Assembly (NCBI GenBank): GCA_964019335.1
Contig: OZ025717.1
Location: forward strand, 428,669-492,668
Length of the DNA: 64,000 bases
Source: Diplonema japonicum
Taxonomy: Eukaryota > Euglenozoa > Diplonemea > Diplonemida > Diplonemidae
Reading direction: 5' to 3'
Shown here: positions 41,529-51,797 of the stretch, piece after piece
How the letters are laid out: each line of letters starts with the position of its first letter
Position numbering within the stretch: the stretch's first letter is position 1
Notes under the pieces: model-generated
Databases searched by the model: none
What the model was told of the DNA's origin: nothing
Seen by the model: the letters and a program-made list of their open reading frames with translations, nothing else
Translations under genes and position numbers: made by a program

Positions 41529-43084
41529 TAAGCAGCTAACGTTGCTATCTGTTTGGGCACACTGCATTTTATTTTTACGTTAGTGTACTTTTCTTATTCT
41601 TCATGTGATCATGCCTAGAGGGAGGGGTCCGAACACCTGGAGAAGCTGATATCTTTCAAATGGTAGTCGAGAGTAAACGAGACTGCTTGGTTTCTCATCA
41701 GAGTTGATTGGTACTTTCCTGAGGCTATCCTCTTTGCGAGAAAACAAAAAAATAGTGAAAAGACAGATGATGACAACACTTTTATAATTTGGCAATTTGC
41801 GTGTGAAGTCCCTCAACAGGCCTCCTGATCACATTTATATTCTTAGAAGACGAGACTGATATCCTTTGTGCAAAAAGGGGAGTTGAGGTAGCAGGGCGTC
41901 CAACCGGACCGTGGGGTGCCTCCTAAGTGGCACACACCACTAGGAATTGTTGGGCAGATGAGAAAAAGAAGAAGAAGAAGAAGAAGAGAAAGGATGGAAC
42001 AAAGTAAGGACACGACGAGTTACTTTGGCGGGAGAGTGCTGCCTGTGCAGTCCCTCGTCACGCCCTTGTCGCAGAGGTGCTGTTGCTTGCAGGAGAAGTC
42101 CTTGTTGACAGGAAGAAGTAGTTGAGAAGCCACCCAACAGGACCATGGGGTGCTTCCCTGTAGCACACACCATTAGGATTCGTTGGGAAGATTTGATGAT
42201 TCCAACCAGCGATTGTTTTTTTTTTTTTTTTTTTTTTTTTTTTTGAGCCACATCATGCCTTAGCCTGACTGAGCCCACTGTGCACTGATCGGTCACCGAT
42301 GATGGCGAGACCTGCTTCCTGGTGTCATCCATTGTTCTTGGAAAGAAAGACGAATGATGACAACACTTTTATAATTTGGCAATTTGCGTGTGAAGTCCCT
42401 CAACAGGCCTCCTGATCACATTTATATTCTTAGAAGACGAGACTGATATCCTTTGTGCAAAAGGGGGAGACAATCATCACAAAATTACAAATCAAACCCT
42501 CGACTGAATCTTTGGATGGGAGGCACCCTTTGTCACCGTGGTGCACAGCTCCCCGCTGATCGGCTCGTAAAGCAAGTCAACAGAGGGGTGGGGGGGGTCA
42601 AACCCCCCTTTCCCTTTGCTGCGGTACATATATTCTATCCCTGCCTCAATGCTTAAAAGGCTCTTACGTGGCATGGGACAACCATGTGTCATACATTTTT
42701 AAAAACAATTTTTTTTTCTTCCATTGGTATCAAAAACAACATTGGAAAATGAATAGCATTTCTCGAGCCACATCATGCCTTAGCCTGACTGAGCCCACTG
42801 TGCACTGATCGGTCACCGATGATGGCGAGACCTGCTTTTTTTCCCGTCCCACAAGAAATGAATGGAAAGCACTGCTTGGTTTCTCATCAGAGTTGATTGG
42901 TACTTTCCTGAGGCTATCCTCTTTGCGAGAATAATGCGAAGATAATATACCCGGGACTGTGACAGACCTGAAGGGACTTCGTCAAAAAACAACAACAAAA
43001 ACAACCATTCAAAAAAAAAAAAAAGGATTCACGAAAACAAAGAACAAATAAAAAAAAAAAAAAAAAAAAAAAAGGAGGGAAACC
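41529..43084. repeat. Mosaic repeat block, copy 1 (family R1-R6)
   Basis: Modules in order: R4 41681-41742 (TTTCTCATCAGAGTTGATTG), R1 41768-41880 (TGATGACAACACTTTTATAA), R5 about 41881-42120 with a GAAGAA run, R6 42131-42196, R3 42245-42317, R1 42355-42466, R2 42497-42697, R3 42775-42837, R4 42870-42931. R3 has a perfect ATCGGT-C-ACCGAT hairpin; R2 has a GGGGGGTCAAACCCCCC hairpin. About 41683-42697 repeats as one block at 47208-48220. No coding capacity. Poly-A tracts close the interval before the chitinase start. Confidence 0.75.
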
Positions 43085-44512
43085 ATGTCAGGCTTGTTAC
43101 TGAGTTCACTGGCAGCAGCACTGCTTCTCGCAACGGGGACGGAAGGAGCTGGGAAGAACTACGTGGGCGGGTACCTCCTTGTGCAGGACGTGCAGCAGCT
43201 GAAGGTGCTTGCGAGCAAGGCTGGGAGCCTCCCTGTGAACAGGATGTGGCTGTCGTTCGTGTCGCCGACGATGCTGTACGTGAACGGGTCGCGGACCCTT
43301 GTCGGGACGGGGCTGAACCTGACGGCGGCGGCGGACGGTGGGTTCGCGGAGGTGGAGCAGTACGTGAAGCAGCTGGAGGCGGGCGGGGTGGAGACCTTCC
43401 TGTCGATGGGAGGGTGGAACTACAACTGCTACCCTTACCTGTACATGCGCTACTCGGTCGGAGGCTACGGGACGAGCACCCCGAACTACTGGAAGATCCA
43501 AGAGTTCGGAGGGGGCAGCTTGAGCGGCTGCACGAAGGGGAACCAGTACTGCTACGTGTGCGAGCCTCCCTCGCAGCACACCTCTCTCGACAAGTCCTTC
43601 TCCATCTTCCCTGAGCCCTCGCACTCTGCTTCTTGGAAGGCTGCGAAGGAGTACGTGGAGGCGGGAGCGAACGGGGCGGCGACACCCCAGTGGAACGAGA
43701 ACATGATCCCCGGGCAGCAGTGGACGGACCCGAAGACAGGGATCTCGACCCTGGTTCCGGGGATGACGGCGTACCTGTCGGCAGGGAGGAACCCTTACGA
43801 GGACCTCGTGCACCTGGCGAAGGACCTGGGGTGCGCAGGGGTGGACGTCGACTACGAGGAGATGTGGCACGCCGACACCTTCAAGACGGGGACGGGGCCT
43901 TGGGACCTGCAGCAGACCGTGTACAAGTACGCGGCTATCCTGAAGAACGTGGAGGGGACGATGAGGAAGGTGGCGCCGAAGATGAAGCTGTCGACTGCGG
44001 CGGGAGCTGTGGGGGCGTGGGGAGGGAGCTGGTGGGGAGGGAACCTGAAGGGGTTGTGGTTGAAGGTGAACCAAGCCTACCCTGACCTGGTGAGCTTCAT
44101 GGCGGGAGGCCCCAGCTCTGGAGGGGTGAACGTGATGACCTACGACCTGAGCTCGAACGAGCAGTACCACGAGTGCCCGCAGCCCGGGGTGTGCCAGCTG
44201 GACCAGCAGGTGGCCTTCTACATGAACACCTACAAGGAGGTTCCCATCGCCGCCTCTGTCGGCTACGAGATCGGGACCCCCGCCTACCCGGACCCCAAGC
44301 ACGACCCCACCCACCAGCTTCCCCTCACCACCCAGATGATGGACAGCATCATCTCTCAGACCCAGTCCTCCCACGCGGGAGGGTTCTTCTGGGAGATGTA
44401 CAAGCCTGCTGAGGCGGGACAGGCGACCCCGACCCAGCTTGCCCAAGCCCTCTGCAAGAAGCTCCTCCCGGGGAGCTCCAGGTGCAGTGGTGTCATCCCT
44501 CCTTGGAAGTAG
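43085..44512 (+). CDS. Secreted GH18 chitinase-like glycoside hydrolase
   Basis: 475 residues, one exon. The N-terminal MSGLLLSSLAAALLLATG is a signal peptide. The GH18 barrel has SMGGWN (strand 3), and GVDVDYEE with the catalytic Glu258 of the DxDxE motif (Asp254, Asp256). Further on are VNVMTYDLSSN, a strand containing AASVGYEIGTP, and GGFFWEMYK near the C-terminus. The usual Asp/Tyr/Trp partners seem present. No chitin-binding module is visible. The family hydrolyses chitin or related N-acetylglucosamine polymers, probably outside the cell or in food vacuoles. The codon composition is much richer in G and C than its neighbours (visible as long C/G third positions, and an open antisense frame). 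It is flanked by related repeat blocks at 41.6 and 45.2-48.2 kb. Confidence 0.85.
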   Translation: MSGLLLSSLAAALLLATGTEGAGKNYVGGYLLVQDVQQLKVLASKAGSLPVNRMWLSFVSPTMLYVNGSRTLVGTGLNLTAAADGGFAEVEQYVKQLEAGGVETFLSMGGWNYNCYPYLYMRYSVGGYGTSTPNYWKIQEFGGGSLSGCTKGNQYCYVCEPPSQHTSLDKSFSIFPEPSHSASWKAAKEYVEAGANGAATPQWNENMIPGQQWTDPKTGISTLVPGMTAYLSAGRNPYEDLVHLAKDLGCAGVDVDYEEMWHADTFKTGTGPWDLQQTVYKYAAILKNVEGTMRKVAPKMKLSTAAGAVGAWGGSWWGGNLKGLWLKVNQAYPDLVSFMAGGPSSGGVNVMTYDLSSNEQYHECPQPGVCQLDQQVAFYMNTYKEVPIAASVGYEIGTPAYPDPKHDPTHQLPLTTQMMDSIISQTQSSHAGGFFWEMYKPAEAGQATPTQLAQALCKKLLPGSSRCSGVIPPWK

Positions 44513-45629
44513 AGGAGAGAGAGTGTGAATGATGTGGGGGAAGGGGACAAAAAAAAAAAGAGAGAAAACCATCGAGTATTCTTCATTCTTTTTTTTCTTT
44601 CTCCCCCCTCTTTCTTTTCTTTCCTTCTTTCTTCTTTCCCGTTTGGTGGGTGTTTGTATAGTGTGATCTTTTTCTTTATTGCGGTAAAAATGTCTCGTGT
44701 CCACCCAATTTCCCTCCCTTCCCCACTGCTTCATTCCTGCTGCCATCTCTTCCCACACAACGCAAACAGCGTTGGCCGTCCATTTACCTGGCAGTTCATC
44801 AAAAGGGGAGTGTTTTTTTTTTTTTTTTTTTGTCTCCTTTTTGTGTGCTTTATTTCTTTTCTACTTTCAACCCTTTCCCCACTCCCAGTGCTTCCCAAAG
44901 TTCAAGTGGTTAACAATGTTACAATGTCTTTTCTTTTTTATTTATTTACTTGTTCTCTCCCTCTTGGTTACAAGCAAAGAAGGAACTGCAAAACACCAAC
45001 AGCGACACGAGTCACTGTTTCGTTGTTGTTCCTCTTCTTGTTTGCATCCATTCCTTTCGTGAGGCTGTCTTCACGTAACCATCGTATTCCTTTTCTACTT
45101 TTACTTTTTTTGATTTCTTTTATTTTTCTATGCACCCGTTTCCATTGCATTCGGACTGGTCCCCTCCTGGCAAGACAAGTGATGACAACACTTTTATAAT
45201 TTGGCAATTTGCGTGTGAAGTCCCTCAACAGGCCTCCTGATCACATTTATTTTCTTAGAAGACGAGACTGATATCCTTTGTGCAAAAGGGGGAGACAACC
45301 ATCACTCATAAAAATTAGAATACAACCCCACATCTCTAACCCTCGACCGAATCTTTGGATGGGAGGCACCCTTTGTCACCGTGGTGCACAGCTCCCCGCT
45401 GATCGGCTCGTAAAGCAAGTCAACAGAGGGGTGGGGGGGGTCAAACCCCCCTTTCCCTTTGCTGCGGTACATATATTCTATCCCTGCCTCGATGCTTAAA
45501 AGGCTCTTACGTGGTATGGGACAACCATGTGTCATACATTTTGTTTCTTCCTTTTCAATTCCAGTATTGCGAATTGAGAATTAACAAAAGCTTTACTGTA
45601 TTCCACTTCACACAGACTTAAAAGTCAAG
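44513..45629. repeat. T-rich spacer with repeat modules R1 and R2
   Basis: 44513-45175 is C/T-rich, with no gene. R1 is at 45180-45290 and R2 at about 45340-45540, spaced as in the other blocks. Confidence 0.6.
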
Positions 45630-46031
45630 ATGCAAGTTGGAATTGGGTTCAACAGGCTCACGCTGGTCGAGCAGAGGAGGGTGCTTGAAGGGGGTGTTCT
45701 GCAAGGGAACTCAAAGGCAACAGATCGGCTTTATGACAAATACATAGCAAACCTGGGGAGGGGGGGGAAAAGGGAACGGGAGGCACGTGATGCCCCTAAG
45801 CAACCACCTAGGTACCCTTCTCTCCAAGCACGTGAGGTGGAGCCAGAGCCCCTTCCCGAGGCCCCCATTGTCCCTCTGACGCCTGCTGAAAAAGGTTTCC
45901 CTTACACTTTTAACACGCATCAAATGAGGGCTATAAAAACACCTTCAACAGGGCTTGCCCATGGACAAGCCACATGGCCGTTCCCAGTAGATGGACGAGA
46001 CTCCCATCACTCTCTGGCATGGGTGTGGTGA
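45630..46031 (+). CDS. Small unrecognised protein
   Basis: Up to 133 residues starting MQVGIGFNRLTLVEQRRVLE. Residues 1-45 are helical and charged; the rest is Pro/Glu-rich (EVEPEPLPEAPIVPLTPAEKG). Beyond about residue 90 (after PAEKG, about 45900) a GT-AG intron candidate (about 45901-45957) is in frame, so the tail is uncertain, and the reading frame after it may be wrong. No family is recognised. It sits between R2 and eIF4E. It could be a real small gene, judging by its ATG and non-random composition. Confidence 0.4.
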   Translation: MQVGIGFNRLTLVEQRRVLEGGVLQGNSKATDRLYDKYIANLGRGGKREREARDAPKQPPRYPSLQAREVEPEPLPEAPIVPLTPAEKGFPYTFNTHQMRAIKTPSTGLAHGQATWPFPVDGRDSHHSLAWVW

Positions 46032-46058
46032 TGGTGAAAATTGTATTTTGTTGTGTAC

Positions 46059-46097
<39 letters not shown>

Positions 46098-46376
46098 CTT
46101 TATGACTATATGTCTTTGTTGTTCGCACGAGCAAAAAAGATTTTTAAAAAGCTGCGAAAGTTTTTTGCTCGGCACAAGTTGCATATAGTTATAAAATCAT
46201 TTTTTGAAAGATAAATATTTGTAACAAAAAAAAAAAAAAAAGAACTTTTCTTTTTTCCCTTTCCATTTTATCAACACACGCAAAGGGAGAGAGAGAGAAA
46301 AAAACACAAAAAGAGGAAAGAAGAAGGGGGAAAAAAAAAGAGAAAAAAAAAAGAAAAAGAGGGAGAACAGATAAAA
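46032..46376. other. A-rich spacer before eIF4E
   Basis: A long A-run at 46063-46095 and many A/G-rich tracts up to the start codon. No gene seen. Confidence 0.3.
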
Positions 46377-48284
46377 ATGGCGACCAGATCGCACCCGCTG
46401 CAGTTTAAATGGAATTATTGGTTCTTCAAAGGAATGCCCACAGACGAGGAGAAGAAGAGGTACGGTGAGGTCGAGGCCTATAGAAATTGCCACATAAAAA
46501 TCGACCACGAGATTGGCACAGTGCAGGTGTGTTACTTTCCCTCCCCGTTTTTAAACCCTCGACCGAATCTTTGGATGGGAGGCACCCTTTGTCACCGTGG
46601 TGCACAGCTCCCCGCTGATCGGCTCGTAAAGCAAGTCAACAGAGGGGTGGGGGGGGTCAAACCTCCTTTCCCTTTGCTGCGGTACATATATTCTATCCCT
46701 GCCTCGATGCTTAAAAGGCTCTTACGTGGCATGGGACAACCATGTGTCATACATTTTTTAAAATCAAATTTACTGCTTCCATGGTATCAAAGAACCTTGG
46801 AAAATGAATAGCATTTCTCGAGCCACATCATGCCTTAGCCTGACTGAGCCCACTGTGCACTGATCGGTCACCGATGATGGCGAGAGCTGCTTATTTTTCA
46901 TCCATTTTCACAGTTGTTCCAAAGCCCCGTTGTACTGAAGACGAGGTTTGCGAAAAGGAGGACAGAAAGCGTTTGATTGCCATTCTAGTGGATGGCACTT
47001 TTAGCTGAGTCTTTTGCACCCAACAGGACCATGGGGTGCTTCCCTGTAGCACACATCATTAGGATTCGTTGGAAAGATTTAACATTACTCTAGTGGTACT
47101 CTCGAGCCACATCATGCCTTAGCCTGACTGAGCCCACTGTGCACTGATCTGTCACCGATGATGGCGAGACCTGCTTTTTCCCGTCCCACAAGAAGAAGAA
47201 AGGAAAGCACTGCTTGGTTTCTCATCAGAGTTGATTGGTACTTTCCTGAGGCTATCCTCTTTGCGAGAAAAAGAAAAATATGTGCCCTTGTGTTGTGCCG
47301 TAAAGACAAATGATGACAACACTTTTATAATTTGGCAATTTGCGTGTGAAGTCCCTCAACAGGCCTCCTGATCACATTTATTTTCTTAGAAGACGAGACT
47401 GATATCCTTTGTGCAAAAAGGGGAGTTGAGGTAGCAGGGCGTCCAACCGGACCGTGGGGTGCCTCCTAAGTGGCACACACCACTAGGAATTGTTGGGCAG
47501 ATGAGAAGAAGAAGAAGAAGAAGAAGAAGAGAAAGGATGGAACAAAGTAAGGACACGACGAGTTACTTTGGCGGGAGAGTGCTGCCTGTGCAGTCCCTCG
47601 TCACGCCCTTGTCGCAGAGGTGCTGTGCTTGCGGGAGAAGTCCTTGTTGACAGGAAGAAGTAGTTGAGAAGCCACCCAACAGGACCATGGGGTGCTTCCC
47701 TGTAGCACACACCATTAGGATTCGTTGGGAAGATTTGATGATTCCAACCAGTGATTGTTTTTTTTTTGAGCCACATCATGCCTTAGCCTGACTGAGCCCA
47801 CTGTGCACTGATCGGTCACCGATGATGGCGAGACCTGCTTCCTGGTGTCATCCATTGTTCTTGGAAAGAAAGACGAATGATGACAACACTTTTATAATTT
47901 GGCAATTTGCGTGTGAAGTCCCTCAACAGGCCTCCTGATCACATTTATATTCTTAGAAGACGAGACTGATATCCTTTGTGCAAAAGGGGGAGACAATCAT
48001 CACAAAATTACAAATCAAACCCTCGACCGAATCTTTGGATGGGAGGCACCCTTTGTCACCGTGGTGCACAGCTCCCCGCTGATCGGCTCGTAAAGCAAGT
48101 CAACAGAGGGGTGGGGGGGGTCAAACCCCCCTTTCCCTTTGCTGCGGTACATATATTCTATCCCTGCCTCGATGCTTAAAAGGCTCTTACGTGGCATGGG
48201 ACAACCATGTGTCATACATTTAAAGTTTTTGTTTTCAATTCCGACAATTTGGGGAAAATAAGAAAATATAAAAAAAACAAAAAG

Positions 48285-48325
<41 letters not shown>

Positions 48326-48560
48326 AGGATTTCTGGGTGTGCTTCATGGAGTTGCCGAAGCCCAGCGGGATAGCAGCGAGAGAGGAAAATAAACAGGTAT
48401 GGTACATCGTTCTTAGAAAGGACAACACAAAAAATCTCCTTTCCTTGCAGGGGTTTATTCTATGCAGAAGTGGTGTGAGGCCAGAATGGGAAGATGCAGA
48501 GCTCAAACAAGGGGGGGTGTGGACATGGATTGTGGACACACCATCGAAAGTGTATGCATT

Positions 48561-48600
<40 letters not shown>

Positions 48601-48915
48601 TTATTTCTTTCCAGTGACGATTTTTGGAAATATTTGCTGATGGCTGCCATTGGACAACAGTTCACTACCGCTAACCTTGAGGAGGATGAGATCGTTGCCG
48701 TCCAGAACGAGCTCCACAGCAAAAAGACAAGAATCAAAATCTGGCATAAGCGAGCTGAGAAAAAGGATGCTATCAGGGACAGGTACATTTTTTTAAAAAG
48801 TTTTTTTACACTTATTCATCACACTCGCAGGTTAAAAGAATTGTGTGAAAAGAGACTGGACGAGCCGACACTATGGGTTGATAGCGCTTGCTTCCATAAG
48901 AAAATAGAAAAATAG
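46377..48915 (+). CDS. EIF4E: Eukaryotic translation initiation factor 4E with a repeat-filled first intron
   Basis: Five exons (46377-46526, 48328-48396, 48451-48551, 48615-48782, 48831-48915) give 190 residues. The family strings are HPLQFKWNYWFF, TVQDFWVCF, GVRPEWEDAELKQGGVW, DFWKYLLMAAIGQQF and RIKIWHKR. The fold binds the mRNA cap between two Trp side chains: the second (PEWED) is present, but the first (the W of the animal KTWQANL segment) appears as Tyr in EAYRNC, one residue shifted, as in class II/4EHP-like proteins. Later introns are 48-63 nt, while the first is 1,801 nt (46527-48327) and contains repeat modules R2, R3, R4, R1, R5 and R6. Three introns carry long A or T runs. Assignment is firm; class is less so. 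A candidate partner, SLBP with a 4E-binding motif, is in the same window. Confidence 0.88.
46556..48220. repeat. Mosaic repeat block, copy 2, inside the first eIF4E intron
   Basis: R2 46556-46756, R3 46820-46892, R6 47021-47085, R3 47104-47176, R4 47208-47270, R1 47311-47421, R5 about 47422-47666, R6 47674-47739, R3 47768-47840, R1 47878-47989, R2 48020-48220. The part from 47208 is nearly identical to 41683-42697. All modules are in the same orientation. The unit boundaries are not those of a known transposon. Confidence 0.75.
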
Positions 48916-49823
48916 AAAGAAAAAAAAATTCTATTCTTTCTCTCTTTCTCTCGCTTGGCCCTACACTTCTTCTGTCTCTCCCAATCTGCCCATTTTTTCG
49001 TTCCCCTGTTTTTTTTAAAGCAATTTGTAGGGGAGAGGGATGGGAGGGGAGGGAGGGGAGGGGAGCGGGGGAGAGTAAGTAAAATCTGTTGGCGCGAAAG
49101 TGTAGTCTTTCTTTCTTTTTTTTTTCCTTCCACCTCCGCTTCTTCTCTGCTCGCTTAGCTGCTGCTGTCTTGTTGGGGCTACAGTATCCTGCAAAAGAAA
49201 GTTACTTAGGGGTGTAGTCCCCACCCCTTCTTTTTTTTATCCATCCTTCCCGCCCTCCTTGAGGCTAGTGTTTTTTAAAAGAAAAAAAAAGAAAGGGTAA
49301 AAAAATAATCCTAAACACGTTAAAAAAAATTAGATTTTGCAAAACAGCAAGGAAAATAAAAAAAAATAAAAATAAAAAGTAAAGAAAAAAATGCAAGAAG
49401 GGGGGGGGGAGGAAACCACCCCCCCCCCCCCCCCCCACCACCACCAATGTACCCCACCAATCTTTTACCGATAACCCCCCCCTAGAATATTTTAAAAAGA
49501 ACGAAGAATAAAAAGTAACACACAAAAAAAAGGAAAATGGGAAACACGGGGAGGGTATGATTTTTAGTTTTTTTTTCTACATCCAAGAAAGAAAAGATAG
49601 TGTGTTTTTTATTTTTCTTTTTTTTTCTTCTTTGGTTTCCACCCTCACTTCTTTCTTTTTTTTGTTTTTGTTTTAGCAAAAGATTTAAAAAAAAAAAACC
49701 CCCCCTCCTCACTTCTTCTGGTCCGTTCGGTTTATATTTCTTTTTTTTTTTTTAAAGTGGCCTACTTTCTTACAAAGCAACAAAAAAAACAAAAAAAAAA
49801 CAGCACTACACAAAAAAAAAAAA
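48916..49823. other. Intergenic spacer
   Basis: T/C-rich, with C-run 49421-49436, G-run 49400-49408 and poly-A tracts just before the next start. No gene. Confidence 0.3.
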
Positions 49824-50705
49824 ATGTCTCTCATAGGAAGAATTGGCCTCCCGTTCAACAAGGGGGCAGTGGAGAGAGCAACACTGAACGACCCGGAACC
49901 CCCACCAGCCTATTTACAAAAGGAAATCGTGTCAAGCAGCTATCTATCCATGGTGGAAATCCACAAGACAGTGGGAGAGCTAGTGAAGAAAGTCCTCGAC
50001 GGTGGCGTGCACACCAAGTACAAAGCATTGAAAATACTCCTCGCGGGATGCAAGGAAGGACATTTAAACTTCAGGCTGGAAGTGCGAGAGGTCGCAATGG
50101 CCGCAATTCGAAAATGTGGAGTATGGGAAGGGGAACAGGACTTGATACACGGGGACTTCTACAACGAACGGGTGAGAGGAACAGCTAACGAACTCATGCT
50201 CGTCACACTTAGCGACGCTGGTTTTGAACAAGGCAAGATATCTGAACAATGCCGAATAACAGGCTACGGTACCTCTAGTGAAGAAGCAGAGAAGCCGGCA
50301 ACACTGTCGTCCTGGGTTGGTTCTGGGGTGTCGTGGGCTCTGTCATGGGTGAACGTGGAGCTGCCGGAACCCACCCCGCCCGAACCCGTTCACCGTCAGC
50401 TTGTCGATGTGCCTGCAACGGAAACCCTGTTCACACCCCCAGAGATTTTACCACCACCGCCCAAAAGACCCCCTCAGAAACTAAAGGACGAGGTTCTTTC
50501 TTTGTCCGATCCGTCGGTTCTCTGTTTTTCTCATCCTTGGCAGGTGCGGTTAGAGTATTTAAAGGAACTTTCCAGACCCAGAAACGAAGCGATTTTACGA
50601 AAACTCGCCCAAAACCCCGTCTTCACAGCGTTGTTGGAACACCAACAAAACTCGGCGCAAAAATCCGTGAAAATCGCCGCGGCAAAAGTAAGAAAGAAAG
50701 TATAG
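49824..50705 (+). CDS. Tepsin-like ENTH-domain protein
   Basis: 293 residues. Residues about 10-135 look like the ENTH domain of the tepsin (AP-4 accessory) group: NDPEPPPAYLQKEIVSSSYLS, TKYKALKILLAGCKEGHLNF and LIHGDFYNERVRGTANELM, with the HGN-like HGD-x-x-N/Y-x-x-VR typical of that subgroup. The centre is Pro-rich (residues 185-215, ELPEPTPPEPVHRQL and LPPPPKRPPQ). The C-terminus forms helical repeats (ARLEYLKELSRP-like VRLEYLKELSRP, EHQQNSAQKSVKIAAAKV). Tepsin binds AP-4-coated vesicles at the trans-Golgi. An in-frame candidate intron (about 50493-50543) cannot be excluded. The start is immediately after an A-run. Confidence 0.65.
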   Translation: MSLIGRIGLPFNKGAVERATLNDPEPPPAYLQKEIVSSSYLSMVEIHKTVGELVKKVLDGGVHTKYKALKILLAGCKEGHLNFRLEVREVAMAAIRKCGVWEGEQDLIHGDFYNERVRGTANELMLVTLSDAGFEQGKISEQCRITGYGTSSEEAEKPATLSSWVGSGVSWALSWVNVELPEPTPPEPVHRQLVDVPATETLFTPPEILPPPPKRPPQKLKDEVLSLSDPSVLCFSHPWQVRLEYLKELSRPRNEAILRKLAQNPVFTALLEHQQNSAQKSVKIAAAKVRKKV

Positions 50706-50796
50706 AACGAAAGGGGGGGGGATCTTCCCCCCCCTTTTTTTTCAAAAAAGTATCTGTTCTCCCCTGTTACTCCAATCCAGTCATCACAGTGCCTCA

Positions 50797-51618
50797 ATGC
50801 CATGTAAGTCGGACGAGTCACGTCCACTTTGGACCTTCATACCCGTGTTCTTCGTGGGCGGGCTGCAAATATGGGTGGTGGCGAGCTATGTGCTCTTCGC
50901 GAACACAAGCCACATAAATAACATGGTTGTTGTGTTCTGTTCCACTATAGGGTTGGTGAGCATGACCCGAGCTGTGATGACGGACCCTGGGCATGTCCCT
51001 GTGTCATGGGGGTTGACAACCGCGAATAAGGCGGATATACGGACGTTGGAGAAAAAAACGAATAAGGAGCTCCGGGTGTGTAGGAGGTGCCAGGTGTTCA
51101 AGCCCGATAGGTCGCACCACTGTTCATCGTGCGACAGGTGCGTTTTGAAGATGGACCACCACTGCCCCTGGTTGAACAATTGTGTCGGCTTTCAGAATCA
51201 TAAATTTTTCCTTCTCTTTGTGTTTTACACTGCTGTGGGGGCTGGTTATGTCATCTCCACAGGTAGCACTGTGTTCATGGCTTCCTTCACACTTCTCTCC
51301 GCCCCTGGTGGTGGGTTTGAAAACATAGCCTCTGCCACCAACTACATCTTCTCATATTGCACGGCCTTCCTCTTTGCCTGTGCCTTGACACCCTTCCTCA
51401 CCTTTCACATCCGTTTGATCACACAGAACACAACGACCATCGAATTCATGGAAAAGGCTGAGAAAATTCGTCGTCTAGGGAGGGGTGCTAACATTTACGA
51501 CCTTGGCACTGTGGAGAACGTGGTGATGATCTTTGGGAGAAAACCTGCTCTTTGGCTGTTCCCAGTGGCAAGCACCTTGGGGAACGGGGTAAACTGGCCA
51601 ACGTCTTCTTACGTATAA
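50797..51618 (+). CDS. DHHC-type protein S-acyltransferase
   Basis: 273 residues with four likely transmembrane helices. The Cys-rich domain reads CRRCQVFKPDRSHHCSSCDRC, VLKMDHHCPWLNNCVGFQNH; the active Cys123 is the DHHC cysteine. A TTxE motif (TTTIEF) follows the fourth helix and a short C-terminal aromatic segment precedes the end. DHHC enzymes attach palmitate or other acyl chains to cysteines in membrane proteins; the location here (Golgi, ER or plasma membrane) is unknown. No introns. It starts 91 bp after the tepsin-like gene. Confidence 0.92.
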   Translation: MPCKSDESRPLWTFIPVFFVGGLQIWVVASYVLFANTSHINNMVVVFCSTIGLVSMTRAVMTDPGHVPVSWGLTTANKADIRTLEKKTNKELRVCRRCQVFKPDRSHHCSSCDRCVLKMDHHCPWLNNCVGFQNHKFFLLFVFYTAVGAGYVISTGSTVFMASFTLLSAPGGGFENIASATNYIFSYCTAFLFACALTPFLTFHIRLITQNTTTIEFMEKAEKIRRLGRGANIYDLGTVENVVMIFGRKPALWLFPVASTLGNGVNWPTSSYV

Positions 51619-51797
51619 TCTCGGGGTTTGCGGGGGGTTTTTTTTTTTATTTCATTTTTTATTTTTTTATTTTTACACTTCAGAGTTTTTTTTTTCCCCC
51701 CCTGTTTTTTTTTAAAATATCGTAGTGGGTATTCCAAAAATTAAAAAAAAAAGGCGGGGTAGAGAAAAAAAAGGAAGAAAAAAAAAAAAAAGAGAAC

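Noticed and set aside
43106-44758. Very long antisense frame (550 codons) opposite the chitinase
   Set aside because: It is the shadow of GC-rich third positions; its product is Arg/Pro/His/Leu/Val-rich, with no domain.
44525-45199. 224-codon frame after the chitinase
   Set aside because: Reads T-rich DNA as Phe/Leu/Ser runs, no conserved motif and it runs into module R1.
41616-48220. Repeat modules as possible CRISPR or tRNA-derived array
   Set aside because: Units are long, variable and not evenly spaced; no tRNA fold or B-box recognisable.
48015-48788. Minus-strand frame crossing eIF4E
   Set aside because: Crosses repeats and a poly-A run; the plus-strand eIF4E exons explain the region.
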